Of a stretch of DNA of 16,362 bases, positions 6,936 through 14,271 are shown piece by piece; the stretch's first letter is position 1, and each line of letters starts with the position of its first letter. The stretch comes from Methylomonas sp. Lineage in GTDB: Bacteria > Pseudomonadota > Gammaproteobacteria > Methylococcales > Methylomonadaceae. The notes beneath the pieces were generated by a model that was not told the origin of the DNA, ran no database searches, and saw only the letters and a list, made by a program, of their open reading frames with translations. The position numbers and the translations under genes are program-made. The stretch lies in assembly GCA_026989715.1 (NCBI GenBank), contig JALSIU010000210.1, positions 1 through 16,362 on the forward strand, in the 5' to 3' direction.

Positions 6936-7151
6936 ATGAGTGCATATATTCCAGGTTCTTTTGGCGGTGACACCAGCAAAATTAAAGATGACACCCGTTT
7001 AGAATGCAAAATATGCTGGTATGTCTACGACCCTAAAAAGGGTGATGATTATTGGCAAATTCCGCCTAACACTCCCTTCTCTCAATTACCCGAACACTGG
7101 AGCTGCCCTGAGTGTGACGGTAAGAAAAATGATTTCATGGTCATTCTCTAA
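6936..7151 (+). CDS. hupI: Hydrogenase-associated rubredoxin HupI
   Basis: This is a 71-residue rubredoxin that holds one iron by four cysteines, C24-x2-C27 and C57-x2-C60. The first knuckle reads CKICWYVYDP, with Trp where ordinary rubredoxins have Gly, as is usual for HupI proteins. The PxTPFxxLPxxWxCPxC segment (44-60) is the standard rubredoxin second half. HupI is thought to help small-subunit maturation in the presence of oxygen by electron transfer. A longer frame extends upstream to 6828 inside hupH, but the ATG at 6936 gives the family length. Its stop overlaps the hupJ start. Confidence 0.93.
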   Translation: MSAYIPGSFGGDTSKIKDDTRLECKICWYVYDPKKGDDYWQIPPNTPFSQLPEHWSCPECDGKKNDFMVIL

Positions 7152-7759
7152 TGTCTGCAACAGAGCAATCTACAGAGCTTGCCGCGATAAGTCTCAGGCT
7201 GGAAACAGCCTTTGAGCATATTTACCGTGAACGTATGTCGGATATTCCTGTGATTAATGAAAAAATCAGTATCCATGCCATTGGTTTCCAGCCCTGGGAA
7301 CAATCCTATCTTGGCGTTATGGTCACGCCTTGGTTTATGAACCTCATGTTATTACCGAGTGCTCTGGAAAACTGGGATGATAAAAAGACGGGCACACACA
7401 CAAGTTATTACTTCCCCTCTGGTCGCTATCAATTTTTAACAGGATTTGAAGCCGAGATAGGCAAATATCAAAGTTGCTCCTTATTTTCGCCTATGTTTGA
7501 GTTTGCAGATGATACGGCGGCCATTGAAACCGCGGAAATCATTTTGCAAGAATTAATGAATAGCGAAAATATTGAACAAGGCGACATTCAAACAGAAGAA
7601 ATTGAAAAAATTTGGCAAGGTGAAATAGAAAAACCGACAGAAAAGCAAGACTTAACAACGGAGCAGACGCACGCGCCACCAACGAGTAAAATAAATACTC
7701 CCATCAGTCGCCGACAACTGATTAGCCTAGGGATGGGAGATAAAAAACGTGCTGAATAA
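7151..7759 (+). CDS. hupJ: HybE/HupJ-family hydrogenase assembly chaperone
   Basis: HybE/HupJ proteins bind the small subunit during assembly of Tat-exported hydrogenases. The 202-residue product has the family core at about 40-115: GFQPWE, GVMVTPWFMNLMLLP (55-69), FPSGRYQFL, and SCSLFSPMFEFAD (108-120). Residues 140-180 form a polar linker. The tail has ISRRQLISLG (185-194), which resembles a twin-arginine motif although it lies at the C-terminus. The start overlaps the hupI stop (TAATG), and the last codons overlap hupK. Confidence 0.9.
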   Translation: MSATEQSTELAAISLRLETAFEHIYRERMSDIPVINEKISIHAIGFQPWEQSYLGVMVTPWFMNLMLLPSALENWDDKKTGTHTSYYFPSGRYQFLTGFEAEIGKYQSCSLFSPMFEFADDTAAIETAEIILQELMNSENIEQGDIQTEEIEKIWQGEIEKPTEKQDLTTEQTHAPPTSKINTPISRRQLISLGMGDKKRAE

Positions 7760-8900
7760 TGTTACAGGTTTGATTGACATCACATTGCGCTCACAACAGC
7801 CGCAAAAGGTCACTATTCAAGCCAACAGACCCTTACAAGCGGCGCGTCTATTAATCGGCAAAACACCGCAACAAGCTTTAGATATTATTCCGTTACTATT
7901 TAATATCTGTGGTACGGCGCAAGCATATACGGCATTGCAGGCCATATCTCAGCAACAAGCCTTAACACAGGAGCCAACGCAACAGTCTGCCCGCGAATTA
8001 TTAGTCTTAACTGAAACCGCCAAAGAAGCACTTTTACGCATATTTCTGGACTGGCCACGACTATGCTCTTTATCGACAACGGATACAGCCGATTTACGTT
8101 ATGTTGCGCAGCTCAATAAAAATTTTAGCCAAATACTTTTTCAACAAGGCCAAGCTTTTTTATTGCACAGCACTTTAAATACAGATGCCACGGAACAAAC
8201 CACCCACTTTATTGATACACTAGAACAATTTTTAGTAGAACATATTTTTCAAATGCCTTTAATTCACTGGCTACAATTACAAAATAATACCTTGCAACAC
8301 TGGGCTAAACACACCGATACGCTAGCCGCACAGAGCCTCCACTATTTTTACAAAAATAACTGGCAGGCACAAGGCGCTGTCGATTGCCGCCCCCTGCCCC
8401 ATTTAGATGAGCAAGCCTTGCTATCTGCTTTGCATAGCGAAAATGCCGCGCAATTTATTGCATGGCCACAATGGCAACAACACTGCTATGAAAGCACCGC
8501 CTTAAGTCGCCAATTACAACAAACACTGGTTCAAAATGTCTATCAGCATTATGCAGGAAGCTTACTCACTCGCTGGGTAGCACGCTTAGCAGAACTGGCG
8601 ACTATACCGGCACAAATGCGCCAAATAGGTCAGAAAACGGTGGCATCACAACATCACTTAGGCATTGCGCAAACCGAAGCAGCAAGGGGGCGTTTAATTC
8701 ATTATGTTGATATACAAGCAGGCATTATTAGCCGGTATCAAATTTTGGCACCAACCGAGTGGAATTTTCACCCACAAGGCTTACTGGCACAAAGCTTAGC
8801 GCAACTTAAAAGCAAGAATGCCCAGCAACTGCAACATCTTGCTGATTTAATGGTTCATATTTTTGACCCTTGTGTCGCTTATCAAATTAAGGTCACTTAA
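7749..8900 (+). CDS. hupK: HupK, degenerate large-subunit-like assembly scaffold
   Basis: HupK resembles the hydrogenase large subunit but lacks the full nickel site. It is proposed to act as a scaffold or transient carrier for the Fe(CN)2CO unit. The 383-residue product keeps one Cys of each pair: C54 in NICGTAQ, where the enzyme has CxxC, and C375 in DPCVAY, where it has DPCxxC. The segment EAARGRLIHYVDIQAGIISRYQILAPTEWNF, given here by its ends at about 315-345, is clearly large-subunit-like. The start is GTG at 7749, supported by GGGAGA (7735-7740) at 8-nt spacing. It overlaps hupJ by 11 bases. hypA follows after two bases. Confidence 0.88.
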   Translation: MLNNVTGLIDITLRSQQPQKVTIQANRPLQAARLLIGKTPQQALDIIPLLFNICGTAQAYTALQAISQQQALTQEPTQQSARELLVLTETAKEALLRIFLDWPRLCSLSTTDTADLRYVAQLNKNFSQILFQQGQAFLLHSTLNTDATEQTTHFIDTLEQFLVEHIFQMPLIHWLQLQNNTLQHWAKHTDTLAAQSLHYFYKNNWQAQGAVDCRPLPHLDEQALLSALHSENAAQFIAWPQWQQHCYESTALSRQLQQTLVQNVYQHYAGSLLTRWVARLAELATIPAQMRQIGQKTVASQHHLGIAQTEAARGRLIHYVDIQAGIISRYQILAPTEWNFHPQGLLAQSLAQLKSKNAQQLQHLADLMVHIFDPCVAYQIKVT

Positions 8901-8902
8901 AC

Positions 8903-9244
8903 ATGCATGAAATGTCGCTTTGTGAAGGGGTATTGCAGGTTCTGCAAACAGAGGCTAAACGCCAAGGCTTTAATAAAGTTAAAACTGTATGGTTGGAAAT
9001 TGGCGATTTATCCAGCGTAGAACCTGATGCCATGCGTTTTAGTTTTGATGTGGTCATGCAAAATAGCTTGGCACAAGATGCACTGCTAGAAATCATTCAT
9101 TTACCAGGGGTGGCTTGGTGTATGCAATGTGCAAAAAATGTCGCGGCCAAAAAACGCTATGCGGCATGCCCTGATTGCGGGAGCTATCAACTGCAAATCG
9201 TCAGCGGCGATGCTATGAGAATTAAAGAATTGGAAGTGGAATGA
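8903..9244 (+). CDS. hypA: Hydrogenase nickel-delivery protein HypA
   Basis: HypA is a cytoplasmic metallochaperone that hands Ni(II) to the large subunit with HypB. The 113-residue product begins MHEMSL, giving the essential N-terminal nickel-binding His2 and Glu3. The structural zinc site is C73-x2-C76 and C89-x2-C92. VEPDAMRFSFDVV (39-51) is the typical middle segment. AAGG about 10 bases upstream of the ATG, inside the hupK end, can serve as ribosome binding site. The stop TGA overlaps a small ATG-started frame (9241-9348). Confidence 0.96.
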   Translation: MHEMSLCEGVLQVLQTEAKRQGFNKVKTVWLEIGDLSSVEPDAMRFSFDVVMQNSLAQDALLEIIHLPGVAWCMQCAKNVAAKKRYAACPDCGSYQLQIVSGDAMRIKELEVE

Positions 9245-9348
9245 AAATATTCCTTAATGGCAATGCAACAAAAGTCACTTCTTACAGGAATACAGCCGTT
9301 ATTCATTCCCATTCCGAAACGCTTTCCTCCAATAAAAACCTGCGTTAA
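9241..9348 (+). CDS. Possible 35-residue ORF coupled to hypA
   Basis: An ATG overlaps the hypA stop codon (ATGA) and opens a 35-codon frame, MKIFLNGNATKV at its start, ending in NKNLR. Such overlap is typical of translationally coupled genes. The opening MKIFLNG resembles the first strand of small ubiquitin-like (ThiS/MoaD-like) proteins, but the rest does not continue the pattern and lacks a terminal GG. It is either a tiny unknown protein, the remnant of a decayed gene, or chance. It fills most of the otherwise unusual 152-base hypA-hypB gap. Confidence 0.25.
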   Translation: MKIFLNGNATKVTSYRNTAVIHSHSETLSSNKNLR

Positions 9349-9396
9349 ACCCACTATTGGATGACATACTTATAAAAAACAACAGGAGATAAAATA

Positions 9397-10257
9397 ATGT
9401 GTACAGTTTGCGGTTGTAGTGAAGGTGAAAGCCGAATAGAGGGTGATGCACACCATCACGCAGAAGACTCGGCGCACCACACTGAACATCATGACCATAC
9501 CCATGAGCATCATTATGGACACGGCCCAGCTCACGCACACGCGCCCGGCATGAGCCAATCGCGTATGGTGCAAATTGAGCAGGATATTCTGGGTAAAAAT
9601 AATGAATATGCCAATGCCAATCGGCTTTTATTTACCGAACAAGGTATTTTAACCTTAAACCTAGTCTCCAGCCCCGGCTCAGGCAAAACGACTTTATTAA
9701 CCAAAACACTGGAAGATCTAAAAGATGAAATGTCGCTGGCAGTCATTGAGGGCGACCAAGAAACCAGTAGAGATGCAGAACGTATCCGTGCAACAGGCAC
9801 GCCTGCCATTCAAATTAATACCGGCAAAGGCTGTCATCTTGATGCACATCAAGTCGGTCATGCCGTTGAGCATTTAGCACTGACACCGGGTAGCGTTTTA
9901 ATGATTGAAAATGTCGGTAATCTGGTTTGTCCTGCGGCCTTTGACTTAGGCGAAGCCAGTAAGGTGGCTATTTTGTCGATTACAGAAGGTGAAGACAAGC
10001 CAATAAAATATCCCGATATGTTCCATGCAGCTGATATTTTATTATTAAATAAAATAGACCTACTGCCTTATCTGGATTTTGATATAGCGCAATGCATTGA
10101 ATATGCCAGACGCATCAACCCCGGCATTCAGATTTTCCAAGTTTCAGCTAAAACAGGTGAAGGGATGCAGGCATGGTATCAATGGATTCGTCTGACACAA
10201 CAAAGCCGCTTAATTGGCCGTACCGCTCAAGCCAGTACAACCCACTCAAGCCTCTAA
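9397..10257 (+). CDS. hypB: Hydrogenase nickel-incorporation GTPase HypB
   Basis: HypB is a GTPase that stores nickel and drives its transfer to HypA and the large subunit. The 286-residue product opens CTVCGCSEGE, the high-affinity nickel motif (C2, C5, C7). A histidine-rich region, residues 19-48, contains 14 His and could store several nickel ions. The G domain shows GSGKTT (94-99), EGDQETSRDAERI (118-130), the switch metal site C146-H147 with C178, ENVGNLVCPA (171-180), and NKID (218-221). The start has AGGAG at 8-nt spacing. Unlike its neighbours it is set apart by 152 bases from hypA, so it may have extra control. The hupR ATG follows its stop after four bases. Confidence 0.97.
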   Translation: MCTVCGCSEGESRIEGDAHHHAEDSAHHTEHHDHTHEHHYGHGPAHAHAPGMSQSRMVQIEQDILGKNNEYANANRLLFTEQGILTLNLVSSPGSGKTTLLTKTLEDLKDEMSLAVIEGDQETSRDAERIRATGTPAIQINTGKGCHLDAHQVGHAVEHLALTPGSVLMIENVGNLVCPAAFDLGEASKVAILSITEGEDKPIKYPDMFHAADILLLNKIDLLPYLDFDIAQCIEYARRINPGIQIFQVSAKTGEGMQAWYQWIRLTQQSRLIGRTAQASTTHSSL

Positions 10258-10261
10258 CGTT

Positions 10262-11740
10262 ATGAGTACTTTACCCAGCATTCTCGTGGTTGATGATGAG
10301 CAACGCGCTTTAGAATCCATTCAGCGGATTTTAGATGAGCGTTTTGATGTCCATTTAGCCAATAACGTCAAAGATGCTGAGGCCATTTTGCAACGTGAAT
10401 GGATTCAGGTTTTACTGTGCGACCAACGCATGCCCGATATGAGCGGTGTTGAGTTTACTCAAAAAATACGTGATGAATACCCGGAGATTATTCGCATCAT
10501 TATTTCCGGCTATACAGACTCGGAAGATATTATTGATGCATTAAATAAAGGCGGCATCTACCAATATATTACCAAGCCTTGGCATCCGGACGAATTAATC
10601 AGTAAACTCAATAATGCTGTAGAAATGTTTCGCCTACACCGTGAAAATGAACAACTATCGGTTGAAATCAAGCTTAAGCCCGATACCATTGAGCAGGCAC
10701 TCTTAGAAAAGCGACGTATTTTAAAAGCTCGCTATGACTGGGATCAAGGCGTTATTCGAAGCCCTGATAGCCCGATGAATAAGATATGTCATCTTATCCA
10801 TCATGTTGCCCCTTTTGATATTAATGTTTTAGTGATGGGCGAATCCGGCACAGGCAAAGAACTTTGCGCTCGTGCTTTACATTACAATAGCTTACGTCAA
10901 GATAAAGCCTTTATCGCAGAAAACTGTGGTGCCATGCCGGATGAATTACTGGAAAGCGAGTTATTTGGCCATAAACGCGGTGCTTTTACAGGGGCAATTG
11001 AAGACCGCTGTGGAATGTTTGAATTAGCCAATGGCGGCACTATTTTTCTGGATGAAATTGGTGATACATCCCCCGCTTTTCAGGTAAAATTATTACGTGT
11101 CTTACAGGAAAATGAAGTACGTCCTTTAGGTAGCAATAAAAAACGCCCGACTAATGTACGGGTTATTGCCGCGACTAACCGAGATTTAGAAGAAGATGTG
11201 CGCCAAGGACGATTTAGACAAGACCTCTACTACCGTCTTGCTACGTTCAAAATAGAAATCCCCCCACTCAGAGAGCGTAAAAACGACATTACCCCCTTAG
11301 CCATTGCCATACTCAATCAAGCAATGGAGCAATTTGGCAAACGAGTCAAAGGCATTAGTGCAGAAGCACTATTGTGTTTCGAATCTTACCAATGGCCGGG
11401 CAATGTGCGCGAACTGCAAAATGAAATAAAACGCATGTTGGTACTTGGACAAACTGATTATTTGGAATCCAATCTCATTTCCCCGCATATTTTACATGCA
11501 ACGCCTGAAGAGTCTATGCCTGATATGGCCTTACTCGCAGGTATAGATGGCTCTTTAAAGCAACGTGTTGAAGCACTCGAAGCACGCATTCTAAAAGAAA
11601 CTTTAATTCGTTTACGCTGGAACAAAACCCAAGCCGCGCAAGAACTAGGACTTTCGCGCGTGGGCTTACGTAACAAACTAGAACGCTATGGACTGGAAAA
11701 AAACACCCATATCGAGCGACTTGAGGATGGTATTGTATGA
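10262..11740 (+). CDS. hupR: NtrC-family hydrogenase response regulator HupR/HoxA
   Basis: This sigma54-dependent activator of uptake hydrogenase genes has 492 residues from ATG 10262. An earlier TTG at 10214 would overlap hypB, and 10262 places the phospho-acceptor at D54 in LLCDQRMPDMSG, as in known HupR. The receiver domain (about 5-120) has D11/D12, S82 and K105. The AAA domain has Walker A GESGTGKE (193-200), the sigma54-contacting GAFTGA loop (240-245) and a GGTIFLDEIGD Walker B. A Fis-type HTH lies at about 455-475. It is known for HupR and HoxA that the unphosphorylated form can be the active one. It is co-oriented with and overlaps hupT (ATGA). No obvious ribosome binding site, so coupling to hypB is likely. 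Confidence 0.95.
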   Translation: MSTLPSILVVDDEQRALESIQRILDERFDVHLANNVKDAEAILQREWIQVLLCDQRMPDMSGVEFTQKIRDEYPEIIRIIISGYTDSEDIIDALNKGGIYQYITKPWHPDELISKLNNAVEMFRLHRENEQLSVEIKLKPDTIEQALLEKRRILKARYDWDQGVIRSPDSPMNKICHLIHHVAPFDINVLVMGESGTGKELCARALHYNSLRQDKAFIAENCGAMPDELLESELFGHKRGAFTGAIEDRCGMFELANGGTIFLDEIGDTSPAFQVKLLRVLQENEVRPLGSNKKRPTNVRVIAATNRDLEEDVRQGRFRQDLYYRLATFKIEIPPLRERKNDITPLAIAILNQAMEQFGKRVKGISAEALLCFESYQWPGNVRELQNEIKRMLVLGQTDYLESNLISPHILHATPEESMPDMALLAGIDGSLKQRVEALEARILKETLIRLRWNKTQAAQELGLSRVGLRNKLERYGLEKNTHIERLEDGIV

Positions 11741-13116
11741 CTCACTTGCAATCACAGCCCAGCCAACAACCGGATTTATCGGGTCTATTAACGGCAAAAC
11801 AACAACATACACAACCGGTTGAAGAACAAGTTTGGATTGATGTCATTCAGCAAATGGATAGCATTTATACTGAACTGGTGCAAAACCAACAAGAACTGGA
11901 AGCCAAAAACACCGCATTGGAAGATGCACAACTTTATATTCAAAGCGTTATCTCGTCAATGTCGGATATTTTAATTGTCTGTGACAATCACAATACCATT
12001 TCACAAGTGAATTCAGCACTGGAGTCCATTACCGGAATCAATGCTGAAAGCTTAATCGGCCAAGCTCTGGTGAATTTATTTACCCCTGAGCAGGAAAATC
12101 TTATTCAAGATTTTCCTGCCCAACTCAGGTCAGGTGCATTAATCGACATTGAGGTGAATTTACGCCATAAAACGCAAGATATTACGCCTATGGCGATTAA
12201 TTGCAGTCCATTACATGACCATAAAAATCGCCTTGCCGGCTATGTCATTACCGGCAGGCCATTAGGTGAATTACGCAAAGCCTACTCTGAATTACACCAA
12301 GCACATGAGCAGCTCAAAAGCACGCAACAACGCCTGATTCAATCAGAAAAAATGGCCTCTCTCGGCCGCTTGGTCGCAGGGGTGGCACATGAACTGAATA
12401 ATCCCATCAGTTTTCTTTATGCCAATATGCATGCTTTACAAAATTATGAAAAAAGATTGCAAACTTATCTCACGGCAATACATAGTACCCCCCGTGTAGC
12501 CGGTTGTCAGCAATTACGCACAGAACTCAATATTGATAAAATCCTCAATGACCTACAGCCATTAATTACAGGCTCATTAGAAGGGGCAGAAAGAGTGAGT
12601 GAAATCGTCAGAAATTTACGCCAATTTGCCACACCTCAAACACAACAAAAAAGCTATTTTGATATTGTAGTACTCATACAGCGTGCTTGTGCTTGGGTAC
12701 TGAATGCGGCCGAACTTAAACCCGATATTAAGACCGATTACCCCAAACAACTCACTCTATTTAACAACAAAGGTTATATCCATCAAATTTTAATTAACCT
12801 CATTCAAAATGCTGTTGATTCCATCGCAGAGTTATCCCCCCATACTCCTCAGCTCTACATCAGCATTCAAACCACTAAAAGTAAAATAAACATCCGTATC
12901 CATGATAATGGACATGGCATCAAGCAACAAGACATCATTCGCATTTTTGACCCTTTTTTCACCACCAAACCGGCAGGTTACGGCACGGGGCTGGGGCTTT
13001 ATATCAGCTATGGGCTAGCAGTCGAGCAATGTCATGGCGATTTAACCGCTGCTAATCGCCCACAAGGAGGAGCCGTTTTTACGCTCAGCCTACCTAATGA
13101 GGCACCGCATGACTAA
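11737..13116 (+). CDS. hupT: H2-responsive sensor histidine kinase HupT/HoxJ
   Basis: HupT/HoxJ receives the H2 signal from the regulatory hydrogenase HupUV and sets the phosphorylation of HupR. The 459-residue product is soluble, with no membrane helix. A glutamine-rich start and short coiled stretch (about 28-68) lead to a PAS domain (about 70-175), then a second coiled segment. The phospho-acceptor H218 sits in GVAHELNNPISFL. The ATPase domain has the N box at 350-361, DNGHG (390-394), DPFFTTK (405-411) and GTGLGL (416-421). All catalytic residues look intact, unlike the inactive HoxJ reported in one laboratory strain of Ralstonia. The start overlaps the hupR stop; the end overlaps hupU. 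A perfect hairpin lies in the PAS-coding part. Confidence 0.93.
   Translation: MTHLQSQPSQQPDLSGLLTAKQQHTQPVEEQVWIDVIQQMDSIYTELVQNQQELEAKNTALEDAQLYIQSVISSMSDILIVCDNHNTISQVNSALESITGINAESLIGQALVNLFTPEQENLIQDFPAQLRSGALIDIEVNLRHKTQDITPMAINCSPLHDHKNRLAGYVITGRPLGELRKAYSELHQAHEQLKSTQQRLIQSEKMASLGRLVAGVAHELNNPISFLYANMHALQNYEKRLQTYLTAIHSTPRVAGCQQLRTELNIDKILNDLQPLITGSLEGAERVSEIVRNLRQFATPQTQQKSYFDIVVLIQRACAWVLNAAELKPDIKTDYPKQLTLFNNKGYIHQILINLIQNAVDSIAELSPHTPQLYISIQTTKSKINIRIHDNGHGIKQQDIIRIFDPFFTTKPAGYGTGLGLYISYGLAVEQCHGDLTAANRPQGGAVFTLSLPNEAPHD
12090..12119. repeat. Perfect 13-bp inverted repeat inside hupT
   Basis: GCAGGAAAATCTT (12090-12102) and AAGATTTTCCTGC (12107-12119) are exact inverted copies around a 4-nt loop (ATTC). 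The site is within the PAS-coding region, around residues 118-128. No T run follows. Confidence 0.85.
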
Positions 13117-14119
13117 GCCCTTCAACTTACTCTGGTTACAGTCCGGTGGCTGTGGTGGTTGCAGTATGTCATTATTGAATGCAGAAACCCCCGATTTTTT
13201 AAGCTACCTCCACCTAAATCATATACAACTACTCTGGCACCCTTCACTCAGTGAAGCCGGTGGCGATGAATTTCTAGCTCTATTAGCAAGCATAGAACAA
13301 GGTAATATTCAGCTGGATGCACTGTGCATAGAAGGTTCTGTGATGCAAGGCCCTAATGGTTCGGGACGCTTTCATATACTCAGCGGTACCCAGCGTCCCA
13401 TGATGCAAGTGATTGCCAGCCTGAGCGAAAAAGCACGTTACACGATTGCCGTTGGCAATTGCGCTGCATTTGGCGGTATCACCATGGCAGGTATCAATCC
13501 GGGGGAAGCCTGCGGTTTACAATATACAGGGGAATTAGCAGGCGGATTACTCGGTCAAAACTGGCTCAGCCCTGCCCAATTGCCGGTCATTAATATTGCA
13601 GGTTGCCCCACTCACCCCAACTGGGTATTAGAAACGCTGGTACAAATAGCATTAGGTGATTTTAACCAAGATAATTTAGATCATTACCAACGCCCGCGAA
13701 GCTATACTGATCATTTAGTCCATCACGGTTGCCCTAGAAATGAATATTATGAATTTAAAGCCAGCGCAGAACAGCCGACCGATCAAGGTTGCATGATGGA
13801 ACATAGAGGCTGCCTTGGTACACAAGCGCGCGCTGATTGCAATACCCGCCTATGGAATGGTAGTGGCTCTTGCCTACGTGGCGGCTATGCCTGTATTAAC
13901 TGTACCGCACCGGAATTTGAAGAACCGGAAGGCCATTTCACCCGCACACGTCAAGTGGCCGGTATTCCTGTCGGCTTGCCAACCGATGTCCCTAAAGCTT
14001 GGTTTGTGGCATTATCCTCTCTAGCAAAAGCCGCTACCCCCACCCGCCTTAAAGTCAATGCGACAGCAGATCATATTCGTATTGCACCAGGTGATAAGAC
14101 TGAACAGGACAAAAATTAA
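13109..14119 (+). CDS. hupU: Regulatory (H2-sensing) hydrogenase small subunit HupU/HoxB
   Basis: HupU carries the iron-sulfur chain of the cytoplasmic H2 sensor. The chosen ATG gives 336 residues; GAGG lies 6 bases upstream, whereas an earlier ATG at 13097 has no such site. There is no Tat signal: the protein opens directly at the proximal-cluster motif SGGCGGC. Proximal ligands are C15, C18, C118 and C166. The distal cluster is H205, C208, C228 and C235. The medial group is C244, C255, C262 and C265, with Cys at 255 where 3Fe-4S enzymes have Pro. This agrees with the all-4Fe-4S set known for HoxB sensors. Gly17 and Gly122 are at the positions where O2-tolerant membrane enzymes have extra Cys. 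A C-terminal tail of about 50 residues follows the last cluster, as in sensors. Confidence 0.95.
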   Translation: MTKPFNLLWLQSGGCGGCSMSLLNAETPDFLSYLHLNHIQLLWHPSLSEAGGDEFLALLASIEQGNIQLDALCIEGSVMQGPNGSGRFHILSGTQRPMMQVIASLSEKARYTIAVGNCAAFGGITMAGINPGEACGLQYTGELAGGLLGQNWLSPAQLPVINIAGCPTHPNWVLETLVQIALGDFNQDNLDHYQRPRSYTDHLVHHGCPRNEYYEFKASAEQPTDQGCMMEHRGCLGTQARADCNTRLWNGSGSCLRGGYACINCTAPEFEEPEGHFTRTRQVAGIPVGLPTDVPKAWFVALSSLAKAATPTRLKVNATADHIRIAPGDKTEQDKN

Positions 14120-14265
14120 TGGTTTGCAAGACTGTTTTTTTTAGCGTTCGAATTGCATCTTTTGATAATAAAAAATTTGCAGGACGCACTAAGCGACGAG
14201 GATTAACGCCCACATATCGTACCGAAATCAATATAATGCAGTATGAAATCATTGGAAAAATTTAA
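14119..14265 (+). CDS. Possible 48-residue ORF between hupU and hupV
   Basis: An ATG overlaps the hupU stop (TAATG) and opens a 48-codon frame ending 6 bases before the hupV start. The product is basic (an AGRTKRRGL stretch) with a hydrophobic opening and no recognised domain. This overlap at one end and near-contact at the other look like translational coupling. hupU and hupV lie close together in the known systems, so a 152-base insertion is unusual. hupV lacks a clear ribosome binding site of its own. A chance frame or relic cannot be excluded. Confidence 0.35.
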   Translation: MVCKTVFFSVRIASFDNKKFAGRTKRRGLTPTYRTEINIMQYEIIGKI

Positions 14266-14271
14266 CCCGAT

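Noticed and set aside
9299..9573. Minus-strand frames opposite the start of hypB
   Set aside because: They are antisense reflections of the His-rich coding region of hypB.
10214..10261. Upstream TTG start for hupR, giving 16 more residues
   Set aside because: It lies inside hypB; the later ATG matches the family numbering with phospho-acceptor Asp54.
12234..12256. TGCCGG/CCGGCA inverted repeat in hupT
   Set aside because: Only six base pairs with an 11-base loop; expected by chance in this amount of sequence.
14055..14252. 65-codon minus-strand frame opposite the hupU-hupV gap
   Set aside because: It overlaps the end of hupU in antisense and lacks a good ribosome binding site; the plus-strand frame fits the operon better.
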